A stretch of DNA of 64,000 nucleotides. It comes from Streptomyces sp. TRM70350. Its GTDB lineage: Bacteria > Actinomycetota > Actinomycetes > Streptomycetales > Streptomycetaceae. A program made the position numbers and the translations under genes. Below the pieces are notes generated by a model. It saw only the letters and a program-made list of their open reading frames with translations. It did not search any database and was not told where the DNA came from. Positions 16,688 through 28,651 of the stretch are shown in pieces (the stretch's first letter is position 1; each line of letters opens with the position of its first letter). The stretch lies in assembly GCF_019219825.1 (NCBI RefSeq), contig NZ_JAHUXH010000004.1, positions 1 to 64,000 on the forward strand, in the 5' to 3' direction.

Positions 16688-17847
16688 GGACCGTCGCCGT
16701 GGTCGGCGCCTCACTGGCCGGTCTGTCGGCGGCGCGCTCGCTGCGGAAGCAGGGCTACGACGGGCGGCTCGTCCTCATCGGAGACGAGCTCCACCGCCCG
16801 TACGACAGGCCCCCGCTGTCCAAGGAGTTCCTGTCCGGCACCCTCGGCGAGGCCGAACTCGCGCTGGAGGCGGACGACGAGGACCTTGGGGCGGAGTGGC
16901 TGCTCGGCGTCCGCGCCACCGGACTCGACCACGCGCGGCGTGCCGTCCGGCTCGGCGACGGACGGGAGGTGCCGGCCGACGGGGTCGTCATCGCGACCGG
17001 CGCCGCGGCGCGTACCCTCCCAGGGTCCGAGGGCCTGGCCGGAGTGCACACGCTGCGCACCCTGGACGACGCCCGCGCTCTGCGGGACGAACTGGCCCGC
17101 GGCGGACGCCTGGTGGTGATCGGCGGAGGCTTCATCGGAGCCGAGGTCGCCTCCACCGCCTACGCCCTCGGACTCGACGTGACCGTCGTGGAGGCGGCGG
17201 CGACACCGCTCGCCGGACCGCTCGGCGAGACCATGGGCGCCGTCGTCTCCGCCCTCCATGCCGACCATGGCGTACGACTGGAGTGCGGCGTGGGCGTCAA
17301 GGGGCTGAGCGGGGAGACCCGCGTCGACGCCGTCCTGCTGGAGGACGGCCGCAGCATCCCTGCCGACATCGTCGTCGTCGGTGTGGGTGCCCGCCCGAAC
17401 GTCGAGTGGCTGGAAGGTTCCGGCATCGCTCTCGACAACGGCGTCAAGTGCGGCGCGGACGGCCGTACCAGCCTGGCCGGCGTGGTCGCGGTCGGCGACT
17501 GTGCCAACTGGTACGACCCGCGCGCGGGCCACCATCGCCGTGTCGAGCACTGGACCGGCGCGCGGGAGCGCCCCGACGCCGCCGTCGCCACGCTGCTGGC
17601 GGGCGGTGCGGTGGAACCGGGCGTGCCCCGGCCGCCGTACTTCTGGTCCGACCAGTACGGCGTGAAGATCCAGTTCGCCGGTCACGCGGCCGGCGCGGAC
17701 AGTGTGTCCATCGAGGCGGGCGCCGCGGACGACCGCGACGTTCTGGCCGTCTACCGGCGGGCCGGCAACCCGGTCGCCGTGCTCGGGATGAACCAGCCGC
17801 GGCTGTTCACGCGCTGGCGCAAGCAACTCGCCGCCACCGCATCCTGA
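16684..17847 (+). CDS. FAD-dependent ferredoxin reductase, copy 1
   Basis: This 387-aa NAD(P)H:ferredoxin reductase of the rhodocoxin/putidaredoxin reductase type has an N-terminal FAD motif VVGASLAGLSAARSL, a central NAD motif VVIGGGFIGAEVAS and the late FAD motif GVVAVGDCANW. It starts with GTG overlapping the ferredoxin stop, so ferredoxin and reductase are made together. The pair supplies electrons to the glycine betaine oxygenase. Pseudomonas GbcB is a fused CDR-type reductase; this island uses separate parts instead. A second reductase lies at 49799. Confidence 0.88.
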   Translation: MRTVAVVGASLAGLSAARSLRKQGYDGRLVLIGDELHRPYDRPPLSKEFLSGTLGEAELALEADDEDLGAEWLLGVRATGLDHARRAVRLGDGREVPADGVVIATGAAARTLPGSEGLAGVHTLRTLDDARALRDELARGGRLVVIGGGFIGAEVASTAYALGLDVTVVEAAATPLAGPLGETMGAVVSALHADHGVRLECGVGVKGLSGETRVDAVLLEDGRSIPADIVVVGVGARPNVEWLEGSGIALDNGVKCGADGRTSLAGVVAVGDCANWYDPRAGHHRRVEHWTGARERPDAAVATLLAGGAVEPGVPRPPYFWSDQYGVKIQFAGHAAGADSVSIEAGAADDRDVLAVYRRAGNPVAVLGMNQPRLFTRWRKQLAATAS

Positions 17848-17861
17848 CACCGCCCCGCATC

Positions 17862-17929
17862 TTGACACCGCCCCAGTGGCATTCCATGCTGCGGTTGCGT
17901 AGAGCACGCAGCGTTGCTCCATACACAAC
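17862..17929 (+). promoter_or_regulatory. Oxygenase copy 1 promoter with paired operators
   Basis: TTGACA (17862-17867), a 17-bp spacer and CATGCT (17885-17890) form the promoter. Operators are GTTGCGTAGAGCACGCA (17894-17910) and GTTGCTCCATACACAAC (17913-17929), 19 bp apart. Confidence 0.78.
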
Positions 17930-17996
17930 GCCGTCCGGAGTCGCTCTTCCCGGCGCGTGAATGACCCCTCCACGACGTTCTCCCGAGGAGTGCACC

Positions 17997-19127
17997 GTGA
18001 CCTCGACCAGCCTGCCGGACAGCCTGATCGCCACCCTCCCCGGCTCCTCCTACACGGACCCGGGGATCTTCACCCAGGAGCAGGAGCGCATATTCGAGAC
18101 CATGTGGTTCTGCGTGGCGCGCGCCTCCGAGTTGGCGAAGCCCGGTGCCTTCCGCACCGTCGACGTGGGCCGCGAGAGCATCCTCGTCACCCGGGCGAGG
18201 GACAACAGCGTCCGTGCGTACTTCAATGTGTGCCGGCACCGCGGTGCCAAGCTCTGCACCGAGGAGACCGGCGAGGTCAAGCGGGCCTTCCAGTGCCCGT
18301 ACCACGCCTGGACGTACGACCTGAACGGCAAGCTCGTCGCGGCGCCCAACCTCACCAAGATGCCCGACGTGGGCCGCACCGAGTACGGCCTGGTGAGCGT
18401 GGCCGTACGCGAATGGCTCGGCTATGTCTGGGTCTGCCTCGCCGAGAACCCGCCCTCCTTCGAGGAGGACGTCATCGGTGAGGTCGTCGCCCGCCTCGGC
18501 GACGTCGAGTCGATCGAGCGCTACGGCATCGAGAACCTCTCCGTCGGCAAGCGGATCGTCTACGACGTGAAGGCGAACTGGAAGCTCATCATCGAGAACT
18601 TCATGGAGTGCTACCACTGCGCCACCATCCACCCCGAACTCACCGAGGTGCTCCCGGAGTTCGCGGACGGTTACGCCGCCCAGTACTACGTCGGCCACGG
18701 TGCCGAGTTCGGCGAGGACGTCCAGGGCTTCACCGTCGACGGCTCCGAGGGCCTGGACCGCATCCCGGGCGTCGCTGAGGACCAGGACCGCCGCTACTAC
18801 GCGATCACCGTCAAGCCCCAGGTGTTCATCAATCTCGTGCCCGACCACGTGATCTTCCACCGGATGTACCCGGTGTCCGTGGACCGCACGATCGTCGAGT
18901 GCGACTGGCTCTACCTCCCGCACGTCGTCGAGAGCGGCAAGGACGTCAGCCGTTCCGTGGAACTCTTCCACCGGGTCAATCAGCAGGATTTCGACGCCTG
19001 CGAGCGCACGCAGCCCGGAATGAGCTCCCGCATGTACGCCAAGGGTGGCGTGCTGGTGCCCAGTGAGCACCACATCGGCGCCTTCCACGACTGGGTGAAC
19101 GAGCGCCTCGGTACCCCTCAGGGGTGA
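17997..19127 (+). CDS. Rieske non-haem iron oxygenase, GbcA-like glycine betaine demethylase, copy 1
   Basis: This is the terminal oxygenase alpha subunit that, by family, removes the first methyl group of glycine betaine as formaldehyde to give dimethylglycine. The Rieske ligands are C79 and H81 (CRHRGAKLC) and C100 and H103 (CPYHAW). The mononuclear iron histidines are H207 and H212 in ECYHCATIHPEL. Length is 376 aa from the GTG at 17997, which has CGAGGAG upstream; an in-frame ATG at 17961 is less likely. A 65-residue block around the iron site is identical in the second copy at 47658. Choice of glycine betaine over another quaternary amine rests on the surrounding pathway. Confidence 0.88.
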   Translation: MTSTSLPDSLIATLPGSSYTDPGIFTQEQERIFETMWFCVARASELAKPGAFRTVDVGRESILVTRARDNSVRAYFNVCRHRGAKLCTEETGEVKRAFQCPYHAWTYDLNGKLVAAPNLTKMPDVGRTEYGLVSVAVREWLGYVWVCLAENPPSFEEDVIGEVVARLGDVESIERYGIENLSVGKRIVYDVKANWKLIIENFMECYHCATIHPELTEVLPEFADGYAAQYYVGHGAEFGEDVQGFTVDGSEGLDRIPGVAEDQDRRYYAITVKPQVFINLVPDHVIFHRMYPVSVDRTIVECDWLYLPHVVESGKDVSRSVELFHRVNQQDFDACERTQPGMSSRMYAKGGVLVPSEHHIGAFHDWVNERLGTPQG

Positions 19128-19128
19128 T

Positions 19129-19926
19129 TCAGCCCAGGTAGCCCATCCGGTGGCTGATCTCCTCGGCGCCCTTGAGCAGCACGGGGGAGAGCTCGTGCAG
19201 ACGCTCCTCGGTGAACCGGTATGCGGGCCCGGAGGCGCTCAGCGCCGCGATGACCTCGCCGTCCCGGTTGCGGACCGGCGCGGCCATGGCGTGCAGACCG
19301 ATCTCCAGCTCCTCCAGGGTGAAGGCGTAGCCCCGCTCCCGCGCCTCGGCGAGGTTCTTCTCGAGCTTCGTCTTCGCGGTGATGGTGTGCGGGGTGACCT
19401 TCTTCATGCCGGCGGCGGACAGCAGCGCGGCGCGCTCCTTCGCGGGCATGTGGGCCAGCAGGATCTTGCCGCTCGACGTGGCGTGCAGCGGCGTCAGCTG
19501 GCCGACCCAGTTGTGCGCGGTGACCGCGCCCGGGCCGCGCACCTGATACAGGTTGATCGCGTAGTGCTCCTGCATGACGGCGATGTTGACCGTCTCGCCG
19601 ATCTCCTCGGCGAGGCGCTCGCAGACGGGGCGGCCCTGCTGGGTGATGTCGATACGGCCGGTGACCGCGCCGGCCAGGCGGACGATGCCGAAGCCGAGCC
19701 GGTACTTGCCGCGCTCGCCGGCCTGCTCCACCAGACCGCGCGCCTCCAGGGCGCCGAGCAGGCGGAAGGCGGTGGACTTGTGGACGTCGATCTCCCCCGC
19801 CACCTCGCTGACGCCCGCCTCGCCACGCTGGGCGAGGATCTCCAGGACGCTGATGGCGCGGTCGACCGACTGCACGCCGCCTGCCTGCGAATTCGACGTT
19901 TCTGTATCAGGGCTGTAGTTGCTCAC
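19129..19926 (-). CDS. IclR-family transcriptional regulator 1
   Basis: This 265-aa IclR-type regulator has a winged-helix N-terminal domain (about residues 18-80; recognition region HKSTAFRLLGALEARG) and a C-terminal ligand-binding domain (about 90-260). It starts with GTG ending at 19926; the longer reading would add residues unlike the family. The 17-bp site GTTGCTCACGGTAAAAC (19918-19934) covers the start codon, which suggests autoregulation. Its DNA-recognition segment is identical to that of the second IclR at 39371, so both probably read the same operators throughout the island. It lies between the oxygenase gene (convergent, one base apart) and betA (divergent). The effector may be betaine, dimethylglycine or formaldehyde; nothing in the sequence decides. 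Confidence 0.9.
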   Translation of the reverse strand: MSNYSPDTETSNSQAGGVQSVDRAISVLEILAQRGEAGVSEVAGEIDVHKSTAFRLLGALEARGLVEQAGERGKYRLGFGIVRLAGAVTGRIDITQQGRPVCERLAEEIGETVNIAVMQEHYAINLYQVRGPGAVTAHNWVGQLTPLHATSSGKILLAHMPAKERAALLSAAGMKKVTPHTITAKTKLEKNLAEARERGYAFTLEELEIGLHAMAAPVRNRDGEVIAALSASGPAYRFTEERLHELSPVLLKGAEEISHRMGYLG

Positions 19927-20028
19927 GGTAAAACTATACGCGTAGTAAACAACGCCCCTGCAAGCAACAGGACCGAAACCAAGATGTTGGAAGTTGCGCT
20001 TTCCGCAACCTGGTGCGTATGACGCGAC
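19918..20028. promoter_or_regulatory. Divergent iclR1-betA control region
   Basis: An iclR1 site (19918-19934) overlaps the iclR1 start codon and is followed by CTATACGC at the same offset as in the iclR2 promoter. The betA operators are GTTGCGCTTTCCGCAAC (19993-20009), one of the two cleanest palindromes in the set, and GGTGCGTATGACGCGAC (20012-20028), 19 bp apart. GATGTT at 19983-19988 is a possible -10. No good TTGACA is present for betA, so that promoter may need activation. Confidence 0.7.
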
Positions 20029-20077
20029 CGGGTTTAGCATGCCTCGCATATCTACGGCGCGAGCGAGACGAGGCACC

Positions 20078-21748
20078 ATGGCTCCTGTGCAGTACGACTT
20101 CGTCATCGTCGGAGGCGGTTCGGCCGGCAGTGCGCTGGCGAACAGACTCTCCGCTGACCCGGCCAAGCGGGTGCTGGTCCTGGAGGCAGGCCGGTCCGAC
20201 TACCCGTGGGACGTCTTCATCCACATGCCCGCGGCGCTGACCTACCCGATCGGCAGCCGGTTCTACGACTGGAAATACGAGTCCGAGCCCGAGCCCCACA
20301 TGGGCGGCAGGCGCATCTATCACGCGCGCGGCAAGGTGCTGGGCGGCTCCAGCAGCATCAACGGCATGATCTTCCAGCGCGGCAACCCCATGGACTACGA
20401 GCGCTGGGCCGCCGACCCGGGCATGGAGAGCTGGGACTACGCCCACTGTCTGCCGTACTTCCGGCGGATGGAGAACTGTCTGGCAGCCGACCCGGACGAC
20501 GAGTTCCGCGGCCACGACGGCCCCCTCGTCCTGGAGCGCGGCCCGGCGACCAACCCCCTCTTCGGCGCCTTCCTCGAAGCGACCCAGGAGGCGGGCTATG
20601 CGCCGACTGATGACGTCAACGGCTATCGACAAGAAGGTTTCGCCAGGTTCGACCGAAACGTCCATCGCGGACGTCGCCTGTCGGCCTCGAAGGCGTACCT
20701 CAAGCCCGCAATGAAGCGGCCGAACCTCACCGTCAGGACCCGCGCCCTCGTCACCCGCGTCCTCTTCGAGGGCAAGCGCGCCGTCGGCGTCGAGTTCCAG
20801 CGCGGCCGGGGAGCGCGCCAGCAGGTCCGCGCCAGGGAAGTCATCCTCTGCGGCGGCGCCATCAACTCCCCGCAGCTGCTCCAGCTCTCCGGCGTCGGCA
20901 ACGCCGAGGAACTGCGCGCCCTCGGCATCGACGTCGTCCACGACCTCCCGGGCGTCGGCGAGAACATGCAGGACCACCTGGAGGTCTACGTCCAGTACGC
21001 CTGCAAGCAGCCCGTCTCCATGCAGCCGTACATGGCGAAGTGGCGCGCCCCCTTCATCGGCCTGCAGTGGCTGTTCAGGAAGGGCCCGGCGGCGACCAAC
21101 CACTTCGAGGCCGGCGGCTTCGCCCGCAGCAACGAGGACGTCGACTACCCCAATCTGATGTTCCACTTCCTGCCGGTCGCGGTCCGCTACGACGGCTCGT
21201 CACCCGCCGGCGACCACGGCTACCAGGTGCACGTCGGACCCATGTACTCCGACGCCATCGGCTCGGTGAAGATCAAGAGCAAGGACCCGCGCGAGCACCC
21301 GGCCCTGCGCTTCAACTACCTCTCCACCGAGCAGGACCGCCGCGAGTGGGTCGAGGCGATCCGCGTCGCCCGCAAGCTCCTCAACCAGCCCGCACTCGCC
21401 CCGTACAACGGCGGAGAGGTCTCACCGGGACCGTCGGTGGAGACGGACGAGGAGATCCTCGCCTGGGTCGCGAAGGAGGGCGAGACCGCCCTGCATCCGT
21501 CCTGCACCTGCAAGATGGGCACCGACGAGATGTCCGTCGTCGACCCGACCAGCATGCGGGTGCACGGCGTGGAGGGCCTGCGGGTGGTGGACGCGTCGGT
21601 GATGCCCTACGTCACCAACGGCAACATCTACGCCCCGGTGATGATGATCGCCGAGAAGGCCGCCGACCTGATCCTCGGCAAGCAGCCGCTGGAGCCGTCG
21701 AAGGCTGCGTACTACCGCCACCGCGACGCCCAGAAGCAGACGGGGTAG
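20078..21748 (+). CDS. betA: Choline dehydrogenase/oxidase (GMC family)
   Basis: This FAD-dependent GMC oxidoreductase of 556 aa oxidises choline to betaine aldehyde and probably on to glycine betaine. The N-terminal FAD fold has [17 protein letters not shown]. The GMC signatures are [15 protein letters not shown] and, around residue 270, [15 protein letters not shown]. The C-terminal active-site region has HPSCTCKMG and ends with the FAD-contacting segment [17 protein letters not shown]. The ATG at 20078 begins directly with the FAD strand. It is followed three bases later by a MetF-like gene. It carries an island operator pair upstream and opens the pathway. Confidence 0.92.
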   Translation: MAPVQYDFVIVGGGSAGSALANRLSADPAKRVLVLEAGRSDYPWDVFIHMPAALTYPIGSRFYDWKYESEPEPHMGGRRIYHARGKVLGGSSSINGMIFQRGNPMDYERWAADPGMESWDYAHCLPYFRRMENCLAADPDDEFRGHDGPLVLERGPATNPLFGAFLEATQEAGYAPTDDVNGYRQEGFARFDRNVHRGRRLSASKAYLKPAMKRPNLTVRTRALVTRVLFEGKRAVGVEFQRGRGARQQVRAREVILCGGAINSPQLLQLSGVGNAEELRALGIDVVHDLPGVGENMQDHLEVYVQYACKQPVSMQPYMAKWRAPFIGLQWLFRKGPAATNHFEAGGFARSNEDVDYPNLMFHFLPVAVRYDGSSPAGDHGYQVHVGPMYSDAIGSVKIKSKDPREHPALRFNYLSTEQDRREWVEAIRVARKLLNQPALAPYNGGEVSPGPSVETDEEILAWVAKEGETALHPSCTCKMGTDEMSVVDPTSMRVHGVEGLRVVDASVMPYVTNGNIYAPVMMIAEKAADLILGKQPLEPSKAAYYRHRDAQKQTG

Positions 21749-21751
21749 ACG

Positions 21752-22588
21752 TTGGGCACCGCAGGGCTCCGGGCGCTGCTGCACAGCGTCCGCTACGAGG
21801 TACTGCCCGCGAAGGCGACCGAGGACAAGGTCCTCGCCCATGTCCCGCGCGACGTCGTCGTCACCGTGACCGCGTCGCCGGTCAAGGGCCTGGAACCGAC
21901 CCTCGACCTCGCCGCCCGGCTCGCCGCGCACGGCTACCGGGTCGTCCCGCACGTGCCGGCACGGCTGCTGCGGGACGACGGGCATGTGAAGGAGGTCGTC
22001 GACCGTCTCCGCGAGGTCGGCGTGGACGACGTCTTCGTGCCGGCGGGCGACGCGGACCCGCCGGCCGGCACGTACGACGGAGCACTGCCGGTGCTGCGCC
22101 GGCTGAGCGAGCTGGGCAGGCCCTTCGCTCACGTCGGCGTCACCGGCTACCCCGAGAGCCATCCCCTCATCCACGACGACGTCACCATCCAGGCGATGTG
22201 GGACAAGCGCGAGCACGCTACGTACCTCGTGAGCAACCTCTGCTTCGACCCACGGGTGCTGGGGGAGTGGATCGTGCGTGTACGGCGCCGGGACGTCACC
22301 CTGCCTCTGTACGTCGGTGTCGCCGGGCCCGTGCAGCGGGCGAAGCTGCTGGCGATGGCCACGAAGATCGGGGTGGGGGAGTCGACGCGCTTCCTGACGA
22401 AGCACGCCTCCTGGTTCGTGCGTTTCGCGGCACCGGGAGGGTATGCCCCCGAGAGGCTGCTGACCCGTACGGAGGAGGCGCTCACCGCACCCTCGGCGGG
22501 GGTGGCCGGCCTGCACCTGTTCACGTTCAACCAGATCGCCGAGACGGACCGGTGGCGCCGCGCGCTGCTGGACCGGCTGGGCGGCTGA
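21752..22588 (+). CDS. Methylenetetrahydrofolate reductase-like protein
   Basis: This 278-residue protein resembles the MetF/MTHFR TIM barrel: the opening RYEVLPAKATEDK, then VTVTASPVKGLEPTL, and the substrate-channel region around GVTGYPESHPLI. It begins with TTG three bases after the betA stop, so it is translationally coupled. MetF reduces 5,10-methylene-THF to 5-methyl-THF using FADH2. Here it may draw methylene-THF made during demethylation toward methionine synthesis. The sequence is somewhat divergent from housekeeping MetF, so it could act on another C1-folate or be a regulatory paralogue. A decayed hydrolase fragment follows. Confidence 0.75.
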   Translation: MGTAGLRALLHSVRYEVLPAKATEDKVLAHVPRDVVVTVTASPVKGLEPTLDLAARLAAHGYRVVPHVPARLLRDDGHVKEVVDRLREVGVDDVFVPAGDADPPAGTYDGALPVLRRLSELGRPFAHVGVTGYPESHPLIHDDVTIQAMWDKREHATYLVSNLCFDPRVLGEWIVRVRRRDVTLPLYVGVAGPVQRAKLLAMATKIGVGESTRFLTKHASWFVRFAAPGGYAPERLLTRTEEALTAPSAGVAGLHLFTFNQIAETDRWRRALLDRLGG

Positions 22589-22596
22589 ACCAGGAC

Positions 22597-22720
22597 CTGG
22601 GACCGGCTGGGGCAGCCCGGCCGGCCGCCGGTCGTCCTTCTGCACGGCACGCCCTTCTCGTCGTACGTCCGGCGTGCCGTCGCCCTGCGGGCGCACCTGC
22701 TGCATGGCGCCCGCTGAGCG
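22597..22720 (+). pseudogene. N-terminal fragment of an alpha/beta hydrolase
   Basis: Just after the MetF-like stop, one frame reads DRLGQPGRPPVVLLHGTPFS followed by SYVRRAVALR. This is the first strand and oxyanion-hole HG motif of an alpha/beta hydrolase. The rest of the fold is missing and no start codon fits. The remaining 200 bp up to the hairpin shows nothing recognisable. Confidence 0.6.
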
Positions 22721-22930
22721 CTCCGCCGGGCGCCGCGAGGGGCCGTCCGTCGTCTGCGGACTCGTCGTTGCTGGTCGCGCCCGCGCGACCAGCCACATGT
22801 CGATACAGCCCCTCGCCCCTTCAGGGCGCTGCCGAACCGCAGTCGACTTCCCCAGGTGTGCTCAGCGGGTCCTCGGCCGGGCTCGGCAGCCGCTGTGACC
22901 GAGGGGCGGCGCGCCCTGGGCCGTATACGA

Positions 22931-22963
22931 CGGGGGCGGGACCGGAGTCCGGTCCCGCCCCCG
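22931..22963 (-). terminator. Terminator after purU1
   Basis: A perfect 15-bp stem (22931-22945 pairing with 22949-22963) closes the 3-base loop AGT, 12 bases after the purU1 stop on the reverse strand. It could also stop transcription coming from betA. Confidence 0.8.
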
Positions 22964-22975
22964 TGTGGGTGCGGC

Positions 22976-23848
22976 TCAGCGGAAGACCACCGTGCGGTTG
23001 CCGTCCACCATCACGCGGCTCTCGCTGTGCCACTTCACCGCGTGTGCGAGCACCTGTGCCTCCACGTCCCGGCCGACCGTGACCAGGTCGCCGGGATCGA
23101 GGGAGTGGTCCACCCTGACCACGTCCTGCTCGATGATCTGCCCCTCGTCCAGGTCCGGCGTCACATAGTGCGCCGTCGCGCCGACGAGCTTCACTCCGCG
23201 CCGGTAGGCCTGCTCGTAGGGGCGCGCGCCCTTGAAACTCGGGAGGAAGGAGTGGTGGATGTTGATGGCACGGCCCTCCAGTTCCTTGCACAGATCGTCG
23301 GAGAGGATCTGCATGTAGCGGGCCAGGACCACCAGGTCGATGTCCAGCTCACGCACCAGCTCCAGCAGTCGGGCCTCGGCCTCGGGCTTGGTGTCCCTGG
23401 TCACCGGGACGTGGTGGAAGGGGATGCCGTACGTCTCCGCGAGCCCTTCGAAGTCCCGGTGGTTGGAGACGATCGCGGGGATCTCGATGTTGAGGGCGCC
23501 GGTGCGCCGGCGGAAGAGCAGGTCGTTCAGGCAGTGGCCGAACTTGGACACCATGATCAGCGTTCGGGTCGGCGTGGCGGCGTCGCGCAGGCTCCAGGAG
23601 ATGCCGTAGGCCTGGGCCACCGGACCGAACCGGTAACGCAGTTGTTCCAGACCGGCGTTCGGATCGGAAACGTCGAAGTGGACCCTCATGAAGAAGCGGC
23701 CCTGGAGTCGGTCGTCGAACTGCTGGCTTTCCAGGATGTTGCCGGAGTTCCTGACGAGAAAGCCGCTCACGGCGTGAACCAGTCCAGCGCTGTCGGGACA
23801 GGAGAGGGTGAGGACGTACTCACGACCAGGTTGCGGTCGGGGGGACAT
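22976..23848 (-). CDS. purU: Formyltetrahydrofolate deformylase, copy 1
   Basis: PurU hydrolyses 10-formyl-THF to formate and THF, recycling the folate carrier. The 290-aa protein has an N-terminal ACT domain (about residues 8-85; YVLTLSCPDSAGLVHAVSGF) and a formyltransferase-fold catalytic domain with NIHHSFLPSFKGARPYEQA and the aspartate in VTPDLDEGQIIEQD. The ATG ends at 23848. It is transcribed divergently from betB, and each side has its own pair of 17-bp operators. Together with FolD in the sarcosine oxidase operon it would turn methylene-THF into formate for the FdhF-type enzyme. A paralogue lies at 40282. Confidence 0.92.
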   Translation of the reverse strand: MSPRPQPGREYVLTLSCPDSAGLVHAVSGFLVRNSGNILESQQFDDRLQGRFFMRVHFDVSDPNAGLEQLRYRFGPVAQAYGISWSLRDAATPTRTLIMVSKFGHCLNDLLFRRRTGALNIEIPAIVSNHRDFEGLAETYGIPFHHVPVTRDTKPEAEARLLELVRELDIDLVVLARYMQILSDDLCKELEGRAINIHHSFLPSFKGARPYEQAYRRGVKLVGATAHYVTPDLDEGQIIEQDVVRVDHSLDPGDLVTVGRDVEAQVLAHAVKWHSESRVMVDGNRTVVFR

Positions 23849-23862
23849 AGGCGGCCTCCGTC

Positions 23863-23927
23863 GGTGCGTAATGCACAACATGGTGAGTGATACGCAACAT
23901 GGTCGGCTCGGCGTCGCTCGCGGTCAA
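23863..23927 (-). promoter_or_regulatory. purU1 promoter with paired operators
   Basis: On the reverse strand TTGACC (23922-23927), a 17-bp spacer and GACCAT (23899-23904) form the promoter. On the plus strand the sites read GGTGAGTGATACGCAAC (23882-23898) and GGTGCGTAATGCACAAC (23863-23879), 19 bp apart, ending close to the ribosome site. Confidence 0.75.
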
Positions 23928-23976
23928 GGGTGGCCGGGTGAGTGATCGCATGGTCAAATCGTCACCGGCCAACCTC

Positions 23977-24039
23977 TTGACGTCTGTCTGGACATTCGCC
24001 AGGGTTCCACCACAAGCAATCGGGTGCACGATGCGCAAC
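23977..24039 (+). promoter_or_regulatory. betB operon promoter with paired operators
   Basis: TTGACG (23977-23982), a 17-bp spacer and CAGGGT (24000-24005) form the promoter. Operators are the weak GTTCCACCACAAGCAAT (24004-24020) and the stronger GGTGCACGATGCGCAAC (24023-24039), with the usual 19-bp period. This promoter should drive betB and the ABC importer. Confidence 0.68.
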
Positions 24040-24063
24040 GAATTTCGGTGGAAGGCTCGGCGC

Positions 24064-26638
<2,575 letters not shown>

Positions 26639-26639
<1 letters not shown>

Positions 26640-28639
26640 TGACCGTCGCCGTCGAGAAACCCGAGAAGACGCGGACAGTCGAGCCGGCCGCTCCTGTCAA
26701 AGAGACACGCAAGGTCAGCCGGTCCATGGTGGTCGGCGCCATCCTGGTCGTCTGGCTGGTGCTGTTCGCCGTACTGCGCGGCAAGCAGACCCTCGCCCTG
26801 GCAGCGGCCGATCTCACCGATCTGCACCGGTGGTTCAACGACGTCAACGACTCGATCGGCGCGAACCGCAACTCCAACCCCCTCTTCCTGTACTTCTTCA
26901 ACGAGATCCGCCTGGTCATCGACTCCCTGGTGACCTTCGTGCAGGAGCTGATCTCACAGCCGTCCGCCGACCGCCCCGTCCCGCAGATCGGCTGGCTCGG
27001 TGTCGTCGGCATCGCCGGCTATGTCTCCTGGGCCGTGGGCAACTGGCGGGTCGCGCTGCTGGCCGTGGCCGGCTTCACCTTCCTGGGCCTTCAGGGCCTG
27101 TGGCAGGAGAGCATGGACACCCTGGCGCTCACCGTCTCCGCCGTCTTCGTGGCACTGCTGTTCGCGATCCCGTTGGGCGTGTGGGCGGGGCTGTCCGACC
27201 GGTTCAACCGGATCGTCACGCCCTTCCTGGACTTCATGCAGACGATGCCGACCTTCGTCTATCTGGCCCCGCTGACCCTGTTCTTCCTCATCGGCCCGGC
27301 CTCCGCCACCATCGCCACGCTGATCTACGCGGCACCGCCCGCGATCCGCATCACCGCGCACGCCATCCGCTCCGTACCGAAGACCACGGTCGAGGCGGCT
27401 GACTCACTGGGCGCCACCCGACGGCAGACCCTGACGAAGGTACTGCTGCCGATGTCCAAGCGGACCGTGGTGATGGGCGTGAACCAGACCATCATGGCCG
27501 CCCTGGCCATGGTGACCATCGCCGCCCTGATCGACGCGCCCGGCCTCGGCAAGACGGTCGTCCAGGCGCTGCAGTCGCTCGACGTCGGCACGGCCTTCAA
27601 CGCGGGCCTGGCCATCGTCGTCATGGCGATCGTGCTGGACCGGGTCGCCACCGCGGCGAGCGGACGCGAGGAGGCGGCCCGGGGTTCGAAGAACCGCTTC
27701 CTGACCTGGCGGCGCCCGCTGCTGGGCGCCGGTGCGGCGGCCACGGCGGTTCTGATCTACCTCTCGCACACCTATGTATGGGCGGCGGAGTTCCCCGGCG
27801 AGGGAGGCACCGGCAGTGCCATCTCGAGCGGGGCCGACACCGTGACCACCTGGGCGCAGGACAACCTGTCGGGCTTCACCAACGGCTTCCGCGACGCCCT
27901 CACCAACGGTCTGCTCAACCCGTTCCAGACCCTGCTCACCGACTCACCGTGGTGGCTCGTCGGCGCCGTCCTGATCGCGCTCGGCGTCGTCCTCGGCGGC
28001 TGGCGCGCCGGCCTCACCACGGCCGTGTGCGTCGGCCTGCTGGTCGGCACCGGAGTGTGGTCGGACAGCATGACGACGCTGGCGTCGACCGTCGTCGCCA
28101 CGGTGCTCGTGATGCTGCTCGGCATCGTCTTCGGCGTGTGGATGGGACGCAGCGCACTCGTGGACCGGGTCCTGCGCCCGTCCCTGGACGCGGCCCAGGT
28201 CATGCCGCCGTTCGTCTATCTCGTACCGTTCCTCGCGCTGTTCGGCGCGACCCGCTTCACGGCGATCGTCGCCGCCGTCGTCTACGCGGCCCCTGTCGCC
28301 ATGAAGATCATCGCGGACGGCGTACGGAACGTGCCCGCCACCACCGTGGAGGCGGCCACCTCGGCCGGGTGCAACACCTGGCAGATCATCACCAAGGTCC
28401 AACTGCCGATGGCACGCGGCGCCCTGACTCTCGCCACCAACCAGGGCCTGATCTACGTGCTGTCGATGGTTGTGGTGGGCGGCCTCGTAGGCGCGGGCGC
28501 CCTCGGCTACGACGTCGTGGCCGGTTTCTCGCAGGGACAGCTGTACGGGAAGGGGCTCGCCGCGGGGCTGGCCATCGTCCTTCTCGGAGTCATGTTCGAC
28601 CGGATCACTCAGGCAGCGGCGCGCCGTACCAGCGCGTAA
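26639..28639 (+). CDS. Glycine betaine ABC importer permease, tandem-duplicated (ProW-ProW fusion)
   Basis: This 666-aa membrane protein contains two ProW-type permease domains in one chain. Both halves repeat the coupling-helix region for the ATPase: ITAHAIRSVPKTTVEAADSL with GATRRQTLTKVLLPM in the first half, and IADGVRNVPATTVEAATSAG with QIITKVQLPM in the second. Each half has about five to six helices. Between them lies an extracytoplasmic segment near residues 385-430. The fusion means one polypeptide makes the whole pore, against the usual homodimer. It is translationally coupled to the ATPase upstream and 12 bases from the binding-protein gene. Confidence 0.9.
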
Positions 28640-28651
28640 GGAGCACTGACC

